Shown here: one piece after another, positions 21,411 through 31,837 of the stretch | Layout: each line of letters begins with the position of its first letter | Position numbering within the stretch: position 1 is the first letter of the stretch | Assembly: GCA_964030475.1 (NCBI GenBank) | Contig: CAXIPT010000007.1 | Location: forward strand, 3,314,657-3,378,656 | Direction of reading: 5' to 3' | Length of the DNA stretch: 64,000 bases | From: Tethya wilhelma | Lineage: Eukaryota > Porifera > Demospongiae > Tethyida > Tethyidae | Notes under the pieces: model-generated | Databases searched by the model: none | Told to the model about the DNA's origin: nothing | Seen by the model: the letters and a program-made list of their open reading frames with translations, nothing else | Position numbers and translations under genes: made by a program

Positions 21411-21549
21411 AATAAAACATGTTCTAGAGTGCTTAGTTGACACGGTGTGAGTGCTGAGCACACTGAGTAGTGGCCATACAGCCAGCCACACTGATACATG
21501 CTTACATAGAAAGCAGCCAACCCCTGTCTGTCTTACCAGGCAACACTGA

Positions 21550-21770
21550 CCAATGCAACAGCAACAGCAGCAGCAGCAGCACTGATGAAGCCAGCATCTT
21601 CATGTAGCATTACTGAATTCTAGATCAATAGGCGTGGTCTCGAAGCTAAGCACTCAAAGAAGCACAAAAGCCTCAAATCTCAGCAACTATAGTATTTTGG
21701 ACAGCAGAAAATTTAATTTTACAATTTTTATGAACGTAAGTACCAGCCATTTTTACGCTAAAGCGGTCTA
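21550..21770 (+). repeat. Dispersed repeat R2, copy 2, with CAG tract
   Basis: A (CAG)n-type tract at about 21558-21582 is followed by GGCGTGGTCTCGAAGCTAAG, CACAAAAGCCTCAAATCTCA, ATTTTGGACAG and GTAAGTACC, in the same order as the other R2 copies. Confidence 0.7.
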
Positions 21771-21782
21771 AAAACAATAAAA

Positions 21783-22319
21783 ATGTGCAAATATAGGAAT
21801 GGCCAAATCGAAAAAAGTGAGTAAACAAGATAGGAATGGTTGCGAGATTGAGCGAGTCAACTATGTTCATATCCCTACTGAGCTCAGGAATGAACTCCAA
21901 ATCACTCAATCTCACAACCATTCCTATCTTGTTTGCTCACTTTTTTACGATTTGGCCATTCCCACATTACATTTCTAATATTTTTTGTAGCTACTTGTGT
22001 GTTCTATTTTTTTCCAAATAATTGTTCATATCAATGAAATTTAGTCCTTAGCCTGTTCTAAAAGTGAATGGTCTTTTTGAGTTATGGCATGAGAAGATAG
22101 AAGAATAAGAAGATGGAGAAAATTAGAGGTTTAGTTTGTGATGGTTTTATAGGCCATGTTTTTGAGCTCATTTGAAAGACAAAAGAGCTAAATATAAGCC
22201 CTAGAAGCCTTTTAGTGCCAAGTGCTCAGTTTTTGCAGAGTTATTTGTGTGAATATTTGTATTGCGCTAATGGGACATTTGTGCTATTCCTATGTACCCA
22301 GTACTACTGTACTGGGAAT
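21783..22319 (-). mobile_element. Composite repeat, compact copy
   Basis: Minus orientation. The MITE tail is at 21783-21995 (GGAATGGCCAAATCG... with its inverse TTACGATTTGGCCATTCC), then a short spacer, then the body with AGAAGAATAAGAAGATGG, GGCCATGTTTTTGAGCTC and TATTTGTATTGCGCTAATGG. It ends in the head palindrome CCCAGTACTACTGTACTGGG. Most of the ~300 bp variable region is missing. Confidence 0.75.
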
Positions 22320-22445
22320 GATTTAGCATTCCTATGTCTCATTACATTGTACTTTTTCTAACTGTTCTTTCATAACTTTATACCTTTATGCACAGCTAGT
22401 CCATGTCACATTGCTATACTTGCCTCACTGTAGCCAACTCATTTC

Positions 22446-22646
22446 TGGTACGGTAGTAGCTGGAATGGGACCAATGGCCTATTAGCCCAATACAAATATT
22501 CATGCAAATAGCTGCAAAAACTGAATGTTTGTCACTAAAAGACTTCTAGAGGTAATGTTTTGCTTGTTTTCTTTCCAACAAGCCTAAAAACAAGGCCTAA
22601 AACCATTGCTAAAGTACCAAACTGAAATAATTATGCCAAACCTGGA
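22446..22646 (+). repeat. Composite repeat, head and first part of body
   Basis: TACGGTAGTAGCTGG is a damaged head. It is followed by ATGGCCTATTAGCCCAATAC, AAATATTCATGC, AAACCATTGCTAAAGTACC and ATGCCAAACCTGG, where homology stops. Confidence 0.7.
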
Positions 22647-22649
22647 AAA

Positions 22650-23155
22650 TGTGCACAAAGGTGGCACCGCTTTTAATTCAGCCGTATCGGCAAATACGGT
22701 GAAAAGACGGCCAGTCTCACGGTACCGTCAAAGTCCGTAATGAGACTATATTACTTTGAAGCTTCCCAAACTTGTAGCAAAAAACTGTGTTCACTTGAAG
22801 TTAGGTTTTTTTCAGTGATGTCAATGTTTTTACTCAGTAGCCTGCCTTTTTTACAATCTTCTTTAATCAAAGCTGTAGTACACTTTCATAAGCGCTGATT
22901 GATAATCCTTGAGTGTGTGCCAATCTCTTGGGAAAATAAGCAACTCAGATCCATATTATTATCTGTTTAACATGCCACAGGAGGCACAAAGGGGGGGGGG
23001 GCACAGCACACACTCACAACAATTATTATATAAAACAACAAGAAAAATGAGGAGAGAGAGACAGACAAGAATGAAACTGAGAGAGAAAGAGACAAGAGTC
23101 GAATTCCAGACTTAGATTTAGGCTAATATGGCCACTTAATGTACATCAGATGTTC
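22650..23155. other. No gene; purine-rich low-complexity tract
   Basis: Contains a run of 12 G (about 22990-23001) and a GAGAGA-rich tract (about 23045-23095). No coding support. Confidence 0.4.
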
Positions 23156-23842
23156 TTATGTCTTTCCATCTCCTACAAGGACAATATAGCCTTGTTGGTG
23201 TGTTGGCTCCAGCAGTTGTTCAGTCACTATTATCATGGTCTCATCTGAATCTGCGTTTTCATCTAGTAGTTTTAAATAGTGCACATTTGCTGATTCAGGA
23301 TAGTTCACAAAATCTTTCAGGTGGTATCTTGTGTACCTGGAAGTGGTATGTGATAGTGCTGACTTTTGGAGAAAGTCAGCAAAGTAACTGTTCTTCTGTG
23401 TCATACAGAGCTGTCTCTTCACTTTCAGATTCCAAAAATGATTCCATTTCCAACTAATGTGACTGGTCTACATGTGAGGTGGGCGGTCGATTTGAAGAAT
23501 CTTTTGGTTGTCTTCTGACACTTGCATTGTTCGTCTTCGCCTGGCTGGTGTACACAACTCCATCTGACATTCCACACTCTCTTGTTGTTTGTCTAACAGT
23601 TGAGACTCGCTATTGTCACTTTTACTGAGTCTTGAACATGGGTTTGGCTGTACTACCTGAATTGTAGTTCCATGGTAACTGCTGTGTTGGTTTCCACAAT
23701 AGACAGCAGCATGGCTTTGTAGCATGTCGAAGTTGTCTACACTTGCAGTGCCTTCAGTTAGGTCATCTTTGATGTCTCTCAATTTCTGTAGTTCAGCCTT
23801 GTCAGTGACAAACTTATTGTGTGTGTCGTTCGACACCACCAC
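23156..23842 (-). pseudogene. Transposon-linked ORF fragment (YIVLVGDGKT type)
   Basis: Two minus-strand frames: one of 124 codons ending near 23468 with basic and acidic tracts, and one of 88 codons ending ...GYIVLVGDGKT at 23156. The V-GDGKT tail resembles the start of the DUF6589-type nuclease-like region found in many cnidarian and sponge transposon proteins. The homologous continuation is cut off at 23156. Family assignment is tentative; no catalytic motif is present. Confidence 0.35.
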
Positions 23843-23933
23843 CCCTAGAATTCTAGTAAGTTTTCTTAACCCTCAGCACATCTCTACTGTGTCTGTTAAC
23901 AGGTAGTGTAATGGAGCTTGACAGGAGCATTTG

Positions 23934-24999
23934 TTCCCAGTACGGTAGTACTGGGTACAGATGGCCCATTAGCGCAATACAAATATTCACGCTAATAACT
24001 CTGCAAAAAATGAGCGCTTGACACTAAAAGGCTTCTAAAGCTACTTCTTAGCTCATTCTCTTTCTAACAAGCCCAAAAACATGGCCTAAAACCATCGCTA
24101 AGGTACCGAACTAAAATATGCCAAACCTCCAATTTTCTCCATCTTCTTCTTCTTCTTCTTCTATCTTGATACGACTTTTCTCAAAAAGCACTCACTTTCA
24201 GAAGTTGATTCTTGAACGAATAGACGTGGTTTCTTTGTCTTCAGGTCCTTTTGGCATCGTTTTTTCATGTCTCTCATTGAGCAAGGCGAAAAGCGCCTTC
24301 TCCATACGGCAGCCATTAATTTCTACACTCATGCATAATTCATAAGCTACTTGAAAAGTCAAAATGACGACCCTTTTCCAGATAGACAAGTGTGCGTTAT
24401 TTGGAATTGGAGTATTCGCTGCTTCCTGCTTTTAACTGAAGATTTCTAGTTGTGCTGAACTCTCTGTAATATTTCAGTCTTCAATATTTACGAGGTGAAT
24501 ACTTAATTACACTTATATGTAGTTGTGACTATAAGAAGATGAGAAAAGCCAATAAATTTGTTAGAATCTAAGAAACAGCTCCAGCCTCCTGAGACGCTTC
24601 AGTTCAGTACTTTTATACTGCCATGCTGCATAAGCTATAATGTCCCTTGCTGATAGTGTACAAGTAACTACCATATACACGCAAACTCAAATATGATTCA
24701 TAGAAGTATGAAAAAATGAGAACAAACAAGTTAAAAAAAACATTGGAAATGTATTGAGACATAGGAATGGTTAAATCGTAAAAAGAAAGCAAACAAGATG
24801 GAATGGCTGTTTGAGTGTGTAAAGAATTATTCCTATGGGCAACATGAGGGACTCAACATGGAAAGAGAGTCATGGTAATACATGCAGCCCACACAGGAAG
24901 AATTCTGCACACACTCAAACAGCCATTCCATCTTGTTTGCTTTCTTTTTACGATTTAACCATTCCTATGTCTCAATACATTTCCAATGTTTTTTTTTTA
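23934..24999 (+). mobile_element. Composite repeat, near-complete copy
   Basis: The head TTCCCAGTACGGTAGTACTG starts at 23934, followed by the body with the TTC tract (24145-24162) and GCGCCTTCTCCATACGGC to TTATTTGGAATT (24410). A 300 bp variable region ends AACTCAAATATGATTC, then comes the MITE tail from about 24720 (ACAAGTTAAAAAAAACATTG) to 24999. The left arm of the 1189 bp inverted repeat begins inside the tail at 24829. Confidence 0.78.
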
Positions 25000-26017
25000 T
25001 GCATAATAGCAATAGATAGAGGATGTAAGCTGTTCTTGTGCTCTGCGTAGTGAGTAGTGTTAAAACTCCAGGGTTGACTCTGATTCTACTCTATTGTGGT
25101 CCTTTGGGTCCTTATGGGTCTGTTGAAAAGCTCGAATTTTATGGCGCAGAATATTGTTTATGGTGCAGCCTGCTTGATGTAGTGTGCTTGATATTGTGAA
25201 ATGTTCAGGAACACTGTCTTTGGGGAAGTGGTGCTAAGAGCCCATGATAGACTGTGAAGTATATCCCCTCCTGTATGATAAAGTATTGTACCATGCTTTA
25301 TATTGACACATTTGTGGCTTAGGTGGTATGATCAGCATCCAAAAGGCAGAAAATTTAATAGTTTCTCCTGAATCTAGCATGATTGTGGGTGTGTCTGGTG
25401 TTGTTCCATAATTATGATTGAATAAATAAGTTGCATACAGTAGTAGATGAAGAAGTGCATTGCCTACATGTAATGCTACTTGCAGGGTTGATGTTTGTAA
25501 TAATAAGTAACTAGTGTTTAGTTCTTTCTGTAATAATTGTATAACTAGATTAAGATCCATATCTTAAAATTTATTGACTGATATGTTATAATACATGAAG
25601 ACTCAGTAGAGTTGATCCATGTCCCAAAGACGCGAATGCTTCAACACTTTCAGCAGCAATATAAAAGATTGTTTAATTAGGCTGTGTCTTCCAATGTTGT
25701 GGTTAAGCCTACGATGGAGCCAGCAATATGGCTGGTTACTTGAATGGTGTTGCAGCTAAGATTCAGAAAGACTTTCCATCAGCAATCTTTGTGCACTGCT
25801 TCGCACATTGTACTAACTTGTGTTTACAGACAATAGGTCATCAATGTGTACCTGTGAGGGATGCTCTTGACTTGGTTATGGAAATTTCTCAACTTATAAG
25901 CCCAAGCACTCTACATTATTTTCAAACCTTCAACAACAGATTTCTCCCGGGTCTCCAAGTCTCAAACCATTGAGTCCTACAAGGTGGACTGTGCGGACAG
26001 GTGCTATCCATGCTGTA
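24829..26017 (+). repeat. Left arm of a 1189-bp inverted repeat
   Basis: Reverse complement of 29693-30881 at apparently near 100% identity; I noticed one mismatch near 25995. Both arms are exactly 1189 bp. The arm ends one base before an ambiguous base (N at 26018). It contains half of a MITE, an unrecognised 108-codon frame (25234-25560, minus) and a hAT fragment. See findings on possible misassembly. Confidence 0.92.
25590..26017 (+). pseudogene. Duplicate C-half fragment of a TTF-type hAT transposase
   Basis: Coding-like in + orientation: DANASTLSAAI, then QAYDGASNMAGYLNGVAAKI (a conserved DGASNMxG motif containing a catalytic aspartate), then IFVHCFAHCTNLCLQTIGHQ. The reading starts at a truncation point and stops at the arm end. 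It is the same sequence as the minus-strand copy at 29693-30128. Stops lie upstream of DGASN. Confidence 0.8.
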
Positions 26018-26179
26018 NAGACAATCGACTTCGATCAGTGAGAGCGCTGATTCACTGAATTAGAAAACGCAGAGCCCCTGGTAGAGCTCAAATGTTCGGA
26101 GTCCGGGAAAGAGAGTATACGACGTATAACACCCGGGCCTGTCACGTGCAGTGCAGATTGTTGTGTGAAAGGGCTAGAG

Positions 26180-26843
26180 CCATTTCAGCCAACCAATTCT
26201 AATGCACAAGAAAGCAATAAGGGAAAAAAGCCATCTACTTTCGCCCAGTTGGTACCCAACTTATCCTTGCTTAACAACAAGGGCGAGTGTATTTTGTGCT
26301 AACTTCCGCTACTGTAGTGGAAAAGGACTTTGTCATTCAAAAAAAAGAGAAGATGCATTTATAAGCAGTGGTTTTGAAAACTGGAAGAAAGTGCACAAGA
26401 GATTAACTCAACATTCTCTCTCTGACATTCAAAATGAGTCAGTTTTGAAGATTGAGTTGTTGAAGCAAGATAGTGTGAGTGCTCTTCTCAGTAAACAAGC
26501 AATGGCGCAACAAAAGTTACACAGATGCATGCTCCTAAAGCAACTCTCTTCTTTGAAGTACTTGCTACGACAAGGCCTAGAAGTGAGAGGGGATGATGAT
26601 ATGGAGGGAAATCTCATTCAGTTGTTAAAGCTTCGAGATTGCGATTGCCTAGACTTGGAAACTTGGATTTTAAAAAGGAAATACTTCTCTCCTTTTATTT
26701 TGAACAAGCAAATAGCACTCATGGGGTGCAGTATTCTGAGGAAGCTCCTTAGATATGTTGAATGGTTTTCTCTGATAGCTGACGAGGCTACAGATGTCAG
26801 TCAGAAGGAGCAGCTTACTGTATGCATCAGGTATATAGGTTGA
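26180..26843 (+). pseudogene. N-terminal half of a TTF-type/ZMYM1-like hAT transposase
   Basis: Reads as a TTF-type zinc-finger region (FCANFRYCSGKGLCHSKKRE, FISSGFENWKKVHKRL) followed by the DUF4371-like start of the hAT core (FLLRQGLEVRGDDD-type block, then ILRKLLRYVEWFSLIADEAT and DVSQKEQLTVCIRYI). The frame is open from 26202 to 26843 but the protein ends just where the C-half should begin. The C-half lies inverted at 28884-30128. The first finger cysteines are partly out of frame around 26240. Confidence 0.8.
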
Positions 26844-26859
26844 TGAAGAGTAAGATGTA

Positions 26860-28010
26860 CCTTGTAGCAAGTGTGACAGAGAACATCATTTTCTGTGAGC
26901 TTCAGGTCAATCTGCGTGGCAGTTTTTCTCAAATGCAAGCTAGATTGGGGCTATGTCTGGCAAAAGTTGTTCCCAACTTAGGCGTTCCTCCATAACTTCC
27001 ACACGGGGTTGTACAATTATATGTACGATATGTCTCCATGTTTAGTGCAGACAAGCAACTCATTATTATGTACATGTAAGGTTATGTTGAAAGAGATTAT
27101 CTGTGTTTGTTTAACTAGTTTTGTTGTATCATTACAGTCTGGAAATATGCAGTGCTTGATAGTGTTCGTAGATGTGTGTTTAAATCGATAGTTGGTAACT
27201 CTCCATAATGGTGGGCTATAAAGGCTTGCTCGTCTGTTAATAGGGATAATTGTATGTTTCCTCCTTACCACTAAGAACACATGGACTACAATGTCGATGT
27301 AGGTGGTGCTTAAAGTTTTTCTTATGATCCAGCTCTACATGTACACTAGCTTCATCCCCAGACCCAAAAGAGGGTACTGACTGCACATCCATCGTATATT
27401 TCACGGTATAATTGTCCATATACTCTGATGACTGATTACAGCAGAGGTAATTTTTTAAGTGCTAGGCATAGAAATGCTAAAAGAATGCTTGTCTCTTTCC
27501 AAGCACTTACTTGATATATTTCTAGAATAAAATAGTCCAGTAGCTAACCCAGGTAGTACTGTTGGTCATTTTTTTTTCGCTGCAAATACGCGCATATGCA
27601 GTCAGTAGACATCAGGCCCTCTTTTGGGCCTGGGGACACGGCTACATGTACACCAGTATTCCTTATTAATCAATATAGTTATTCACACACACACACACAC
27701 AGGTGATACAGTGTAGGTGCAGTCGGTGAGGAGTAAGTACACACATCCAATTTACTTACACTAGCAAGTTCAGGGAGTTGATTCCAGCATGTGTGTTTTT
27801 AATTCAAGTTGCTACTTTTCCTTGGACATAATTTTCACGCTCACATTCATATGCAGGAATCTGTCCTAAAGAGAAGTCTACAAATTTAAGCTATGTTGTG
27901 CTACACACAGTTATTATTTGTGTAATATACTGATATTACTGTAACTGTCATGTCATGTCATCAGTCAAAGGTAACTTATTGACTTGTAACTTGGCTTAAT
28001 TGTTTCTTCA
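26860..28010. other. No firm gene; inverted short repeat
   Basis: 27335-27383 and, inverted, 27597-27655 share a segment with TACATGTA..., CCCCAG(A/G)CCCAAAAGAGGG and ACTGACTGCA. The second copy contains a palindrome, AGGCCCTCTTTTGGGCCT. A (CA)n tract lies at about 27687-27702. A 60-codon minus-strand frame (27237-27419) overlaps the first arm and is not recognised. Confidence 0.4.
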
Positions 28011-28016
28011 TTAAAA

Positions 28017-28448
28017 GAACAAGGAGAGTTAAAAAAATTGGATATTCTGTTTCAAGCAGCTGCCGATAGTGATGTGTTTACGATAGCTGCTTCTCAAAAA
28101 CAAGCTTGTACCAAAAAAGTAACCACCATGTTGAATATTTATGTTGATAATATTAATGCATGCAATTGCTATGAAACACTACTTCAGATTTTGCATGTTG
28201 AAAGATAAAGAGATGTGGAAACACTGTATAAAGATTAAAAGGTTCCCACCAAGCCTGTAAATAAGATTTATAAGTTGTATAACAATCTGGTCACTAAATC
28301 AGGAAATGTAGACATTTTAATTGTTTTCACCAACTTCTGGTGTTGCAATTACACAATGGAGGATATCCTATCTATCCATGGATACCCCCTTTCAGACAAT
28401 GCTAAAAAATTTTTCTGTCTCAGGAGAAAATTTACTACTGGACTCTAA
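28017..28448 (+). pseudogene. Unidentified coding relic of about 143 codons
   Basis: One frame stays open for the whole stretch except two TAA codons (at about 28206 and 28236) and ends at TAA 28446. It reads as a soluble helical protein: KKLDILFQAAADSDVFTIAA, TMLNIYVDNINACNCYETLL, VNKIYKLYNNLVTKSGNVDI, AKKFFCLRRKFTTGL. I do not recognise the family. The consistency of frame and composition argues for a former gene rather than chance. Confidence 0.4.
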
Positions 28449-28883
28449 CAAGTATAATACTTACTTGAAAAGCATTGACTGCCAGCAAATAAGCCCAGAA
28501 AGCGTAGATACTTCACAAAATAGCTACGCATGAGCTAGAAACACTGTTTGCATAGTAAAGTACAAAGTTCGTTCAATTAGGCATGGTTATCGAGCACACG
28601 CTATACACGCACTCTCCTAAGATAACCCCCTCTCTACAATCCTGGGGGGGGGGGAGGGGGGCATTGTTACCAGCACTGGCTGCGTAAGCATCCCATCTAG
28701 GGGGCATGCCCTCCCAGAAATTTTGGGAAAATTTAATCCTTTGTAATGCATTCTAGTGAATTTTTGGAAGGGAAGTTACACAAATTATCATGCTACTCCT
28801 GATCCTGTTCTAATTATAATCATCTTAGACAAAAAAATATTATAGATCCACATTAAAAAAATTAATAAATCAGTTACAATTAT

Positions 28884-30128
28884 TATTTTTATTCACTATT
28901 TCCCAAATAAGTCCTCCTCCTCTCATGAAGGTTTTAGCAACTCCATGTACATCTAAGCTCATAAAGAAACATAGTATGATTAAGTCTTGGCTGTGACAGT
29001 AGACCTTAGGTACGTTTTTAGTCTCCTCAGCAGAAAATGTCCTTTCTGCAGTGGAAGTTGTGATGGGAATAGTAAAAAAAATCCTCAACAAACGATGTAC
29101 TTCAGACAGCATTTGTGGCACTTCATTCATGATGTCACACAATGTCCTTACATTTGTCACTCTTGTTATAGGATTGCAGTTAGACAACTTGGTATTTCTT
29201 GTACGAACTAGATCAGGAAGCACAATAAGCTGTGTTTGTAGCTTAACCAAATCTAAATCATTTTTGTATAGTTCTATTTTGTCAGGAAGCTGCTGAATAT
29301 TACCAGCATTTGCTGAAGCTATTAATACTTTTTTTCAATCATAGTAGCAACTGGTATACCTCAGTTCCTGAGCAAACGTACACTTTAGTTCATTGGTCCG
29401 TAATTCATTCACTTCAAACTATTGCTTCTTAAAGTATTCCTGAGGAGTGAGGAAGTGATGGCTTGCAGAGCTAGAATCTCCCAGTCTTTTAGGTGGTGTT
29501 CTGTATTTTGGTAAAGAGAGAGGAGATGTAAGACTCAACCACATTAATTTTGTATAAAACCTTTTAAATGAGCTGTCAGACCTCTGTTGTTTCCATTTGG
29601 GCTAGGAATCCCCCTGCCTTTCTGCCATATTCATCATGAGTGGGTGTATTGATCTCTGCTAAGGCTTCACATATGCGAGCATAATTGGACAATACAGCAT
29701 GGATAGCACCTGTCCGTACAGTCCACCTTGTAGGACTCAATGGTTTGAGACTTGGAGACCCGGGAGAAATCTGTTGTTGAAGGTTTGAAAATAATGTAGA
29801 GTGCTTGGGCTTATAAGTTGAGAAATTTCCATAACCAAGTCAAGAGCATCCCTCACAGGTACACATTGATGACCTATTGTCTGTAAACACAAGTTAGTAC
29901 AATGTGCGAAGCAGTGCACAAAGATTGCTGATGGAAAGTCTTTCTGAATCTTAGCTGCAACACCATTCAAGTAACCAGCCATATTGCTGGCTCCATCGTA
30001 GGCTTAACCACAACATTGGAAGACACAGCCTAATTAAACAATCTTTTATATTGCTGCTGAAAGTGTTGAAGCATTCGCGTCTTTGGGACATGGATCAACT
30101 CTACTGAGTCTTCATGTATTATAACATA
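28884..30128 (-). pseudogene. C-terminal half of a TTF-type hAT transposase
   Basis: Minus-strand reading begins abruptly at EDSVELIHVPKT, continues through DANASTLSAAI, QAYDGASNMAGYLNGVAAKI and HCFAHCTNLCLQTIGHQ, then frame-broken sequence. It ends with the dimerisation domain (NEVPQMLSEVHRLLRIFFTI, TTSTAERTFSA). Its first residues would follow almost directly after the last residues of the N-half at 26843, which lies in the opposite orientation. Several stops occur between 29740 and 29250. Positions 29693-30128 are duplicated in the left arm. Confidence 0.82.
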
Positions 30129-30881
30129 TCAGTCAATAAATTTTAAGATATGGATCTTAATCTAGTTATACAATTATTACAGAAAGAACTAAACACTAGT
30201 TACTTATTATTACAAACATCAACCCTGCAAGTAGCATTACATGTAGGCAATGCACTTCTTCATCTACTACTGTATGCAACTTATTTATTCAATCATAATT
30301 ATGGAACAACACCAGACACACCCACAATCATGCTAGATTCAGGAGAAACTATTAAATTTTCTGCCTTTTGGATGCTGATCATACCACCTAAGCCACAAAT
30401 GTGTCAATATAAAGCATGGTACAATACTTTATCATACAGGAGGGGATATACTTCACAGTCTATCATGGGCTCTTAGCACCACTTCCCCAAAGACAGTGTT
30501 CCTGAACATTTCACAATATCAAGCACACTACATCAAGCAGGCTGCACCATAAACAATATTCTGCGCCATAAAATTCGAGCTTTTCAACAGACCCATAAGG
30601 ACCCAAAGGACCACAATAGAGTAGAATCAGAGTCAACCCTGGAGTTTTAACACTACTCACTACGCAGAGCACAAGAACAGCTTACATCCTCTATCTATTG
30701 CTATTATGCATAAAAAAAAAACATTGGAAATGTATTGAGACATAGGAATGGTTAAATCGTAAAAAGAAAGCAAACAAGATGGAATGGCTGTTTGAGTGTG
30801 TGCAGAATTCTTCCTGTGTGGGCTGCATGTATTACCATGACTCTCTTTCCATGTTGAGTCCCTCATGTTGCCCATAGGAAT
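29693..30881 (-). repeat. Right arm of the 1189-bp inverted repeat
   Basis: Partner of 24829-26017. The arm ends at 30881, 15 bases before a 33-base N gap. Here the hAT sequence continues naturally past the inner arm end (29692 downward), so this arm is the one in native context. Confidence 0.92.
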
Positions 30882-31105
30882 GGTACCGCTCTATGANNNN
30901 NNNNNNNNNNNNNNNNNNNNNNNNNNNNNGTGTAAGGAATTCTTCCTGTGGGCAAAATGAGAGACTCAATAAGGAGATTGTTAAATACAGCCCATACAGG
31001 AAGAATTCTACCCACTCTCTAACAGCCATTCCATCTTGTTTGCGTTCTTTTTACGATTTAGCCATTCCTGTGTCTCATTACATTTCCAATGTTTTTTATA
31101 CTTTT
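30703..31105. mobile_element. Chimeric MITE interrupted by a gap
   Basis: Left of the gap the MITE arm and interior match the copy at 24720-24999. Right of the gap (30930-31105) the interior and arm match the different subtype at 38280-38465 (GCGTTCTTTTTACGATTTAG, TTTCCAATG). The two halves therefore seem to come from different copies joined across 30897-30929. Confidence 0.6.
30897..30929. other. Assembly gap (33 N)
   Basis: A run of N inside a MITE copy. Confidence 0.99.
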
Positions 31106-31140
31106 CCTTTAGAAGTGTCCCTGCAAGATAGTTTAAAGGC

Positions 31141-31260
31141 ATGATTATTGGGTGACTGGGTCCTCCTAAGTGTCAATCGAGCCATGTGTAAACGATAATT
31201 CTATGGTCTAGCCCTTGATGCGCCTTCCAAGACGAAGGCAAGAAGATCCCCCTCTCCACA
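31141..31260 (+). repeat. Diverged copy of the SET-locus exon region
   Basis: TGATTATTGGGTGACTG, AATCGAGCCATGTGTAAACG, GACGAAGGCAAGAAG and CCCCCTCTCCA parallel the minus strand of 8399-8530 (TGATTGTTGGGTGACTG, AATCAAGCCACGTGTAAAC, CCCCCTCTCCAGATG). An intron-exon junction of the SET-linked locus was therefore duplicated here. Confidence 0.55.
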
Positions 31261-31275
31261 CTGCCACCATGTGGC

Positions 31276-31360
31276 GTTCTTAATATTAATCTTTTACATC
31301 ACGTGATACTCTCATACATACATGTGCATGGTAAAGGGTGACTAGTCTAACAAACAACAT
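31276..31360. repeat. Inverted partner of 13209-13293
   Basis: Reverse complement of the 85-bp segment downstream of the gypsy remnant. It directly follows the SET-exon copy. Confidence 0.8.
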
Positions 31361-31515
31361 ACCGTAAATACGGAAAATTTCGCATTAAAAAAATTTGCGA
31401 GAAAATTTTCATGTTAAAAATTTGTCGTACAAGCTGGAATATTGTACGAAAATTTTTTACAGGTAAATTATTGTACACTTGTAAGCTGTCAACGAAGAAC
31501 AAACGTTGAACTGCA

Positions 31516-31837
31516 CTGATGGAAGAGTTTCAAAAGGAATGTAGCTACCATATTTACAAAGAAATATGGGAAGCCACCCTTGGAGAAAGCCTTGTATGTG
31601 AAAAAGAACATGGAAATCTCATGAGTGTTATGCTGTAGCTGTCAAGAAAGTGGGATCTGAGCTAGATTCTATTGGTCACCTTCCACAAAGCTGTGTTCTC
31701 TGTTTATGAGACGAGGAGGTGTTATTCTGTGTACAGTTACTGGAAGGCGAAGATACTCTAGTGATCTGGTACAAGGTGGTCTTGAAGTTCCTTGTTTGTT
31801 GACATTTAAACATCGAAACTTAAAGAACTTTTAAAGA
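31516..31837 (+). pseudogene. HIRAN-like transposon-associated ORF, broken
   Basis: Across three frames the + strand reads YHIYKEIWEATLGESLVC, then YAVAVKKVGSELDSIGHLP, then CSLFMRRGGVILCTVTGRRR, then YSSDLVQGGLEVPCLLTFKH. The G(E)-L...N(L)..AVAV....IGHLP order resembles a HIRAN domain (DNA-end binding). Similar proteins are frequent in cnidarian and sponge genomes. Two frameshifts and a TAG disrupt it. It is convergent with the pogo-like transposase 130 bp downstream and may have belonged to the same element. Confidence 0.55.

Noticed and set aside
25234..25560. 108-codon frame present in both arms of the inverted repeat
   Set aside because: Its duplication only reflects the arm duplication; composition is repetitive leucine/AT-rich and no domain or splice context is recognisable.
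31361..31475. Full Tc1-type MITE starting TACCGTAAATACGG
   Set aside because: Only one end could be found; no inverted partner within reach.
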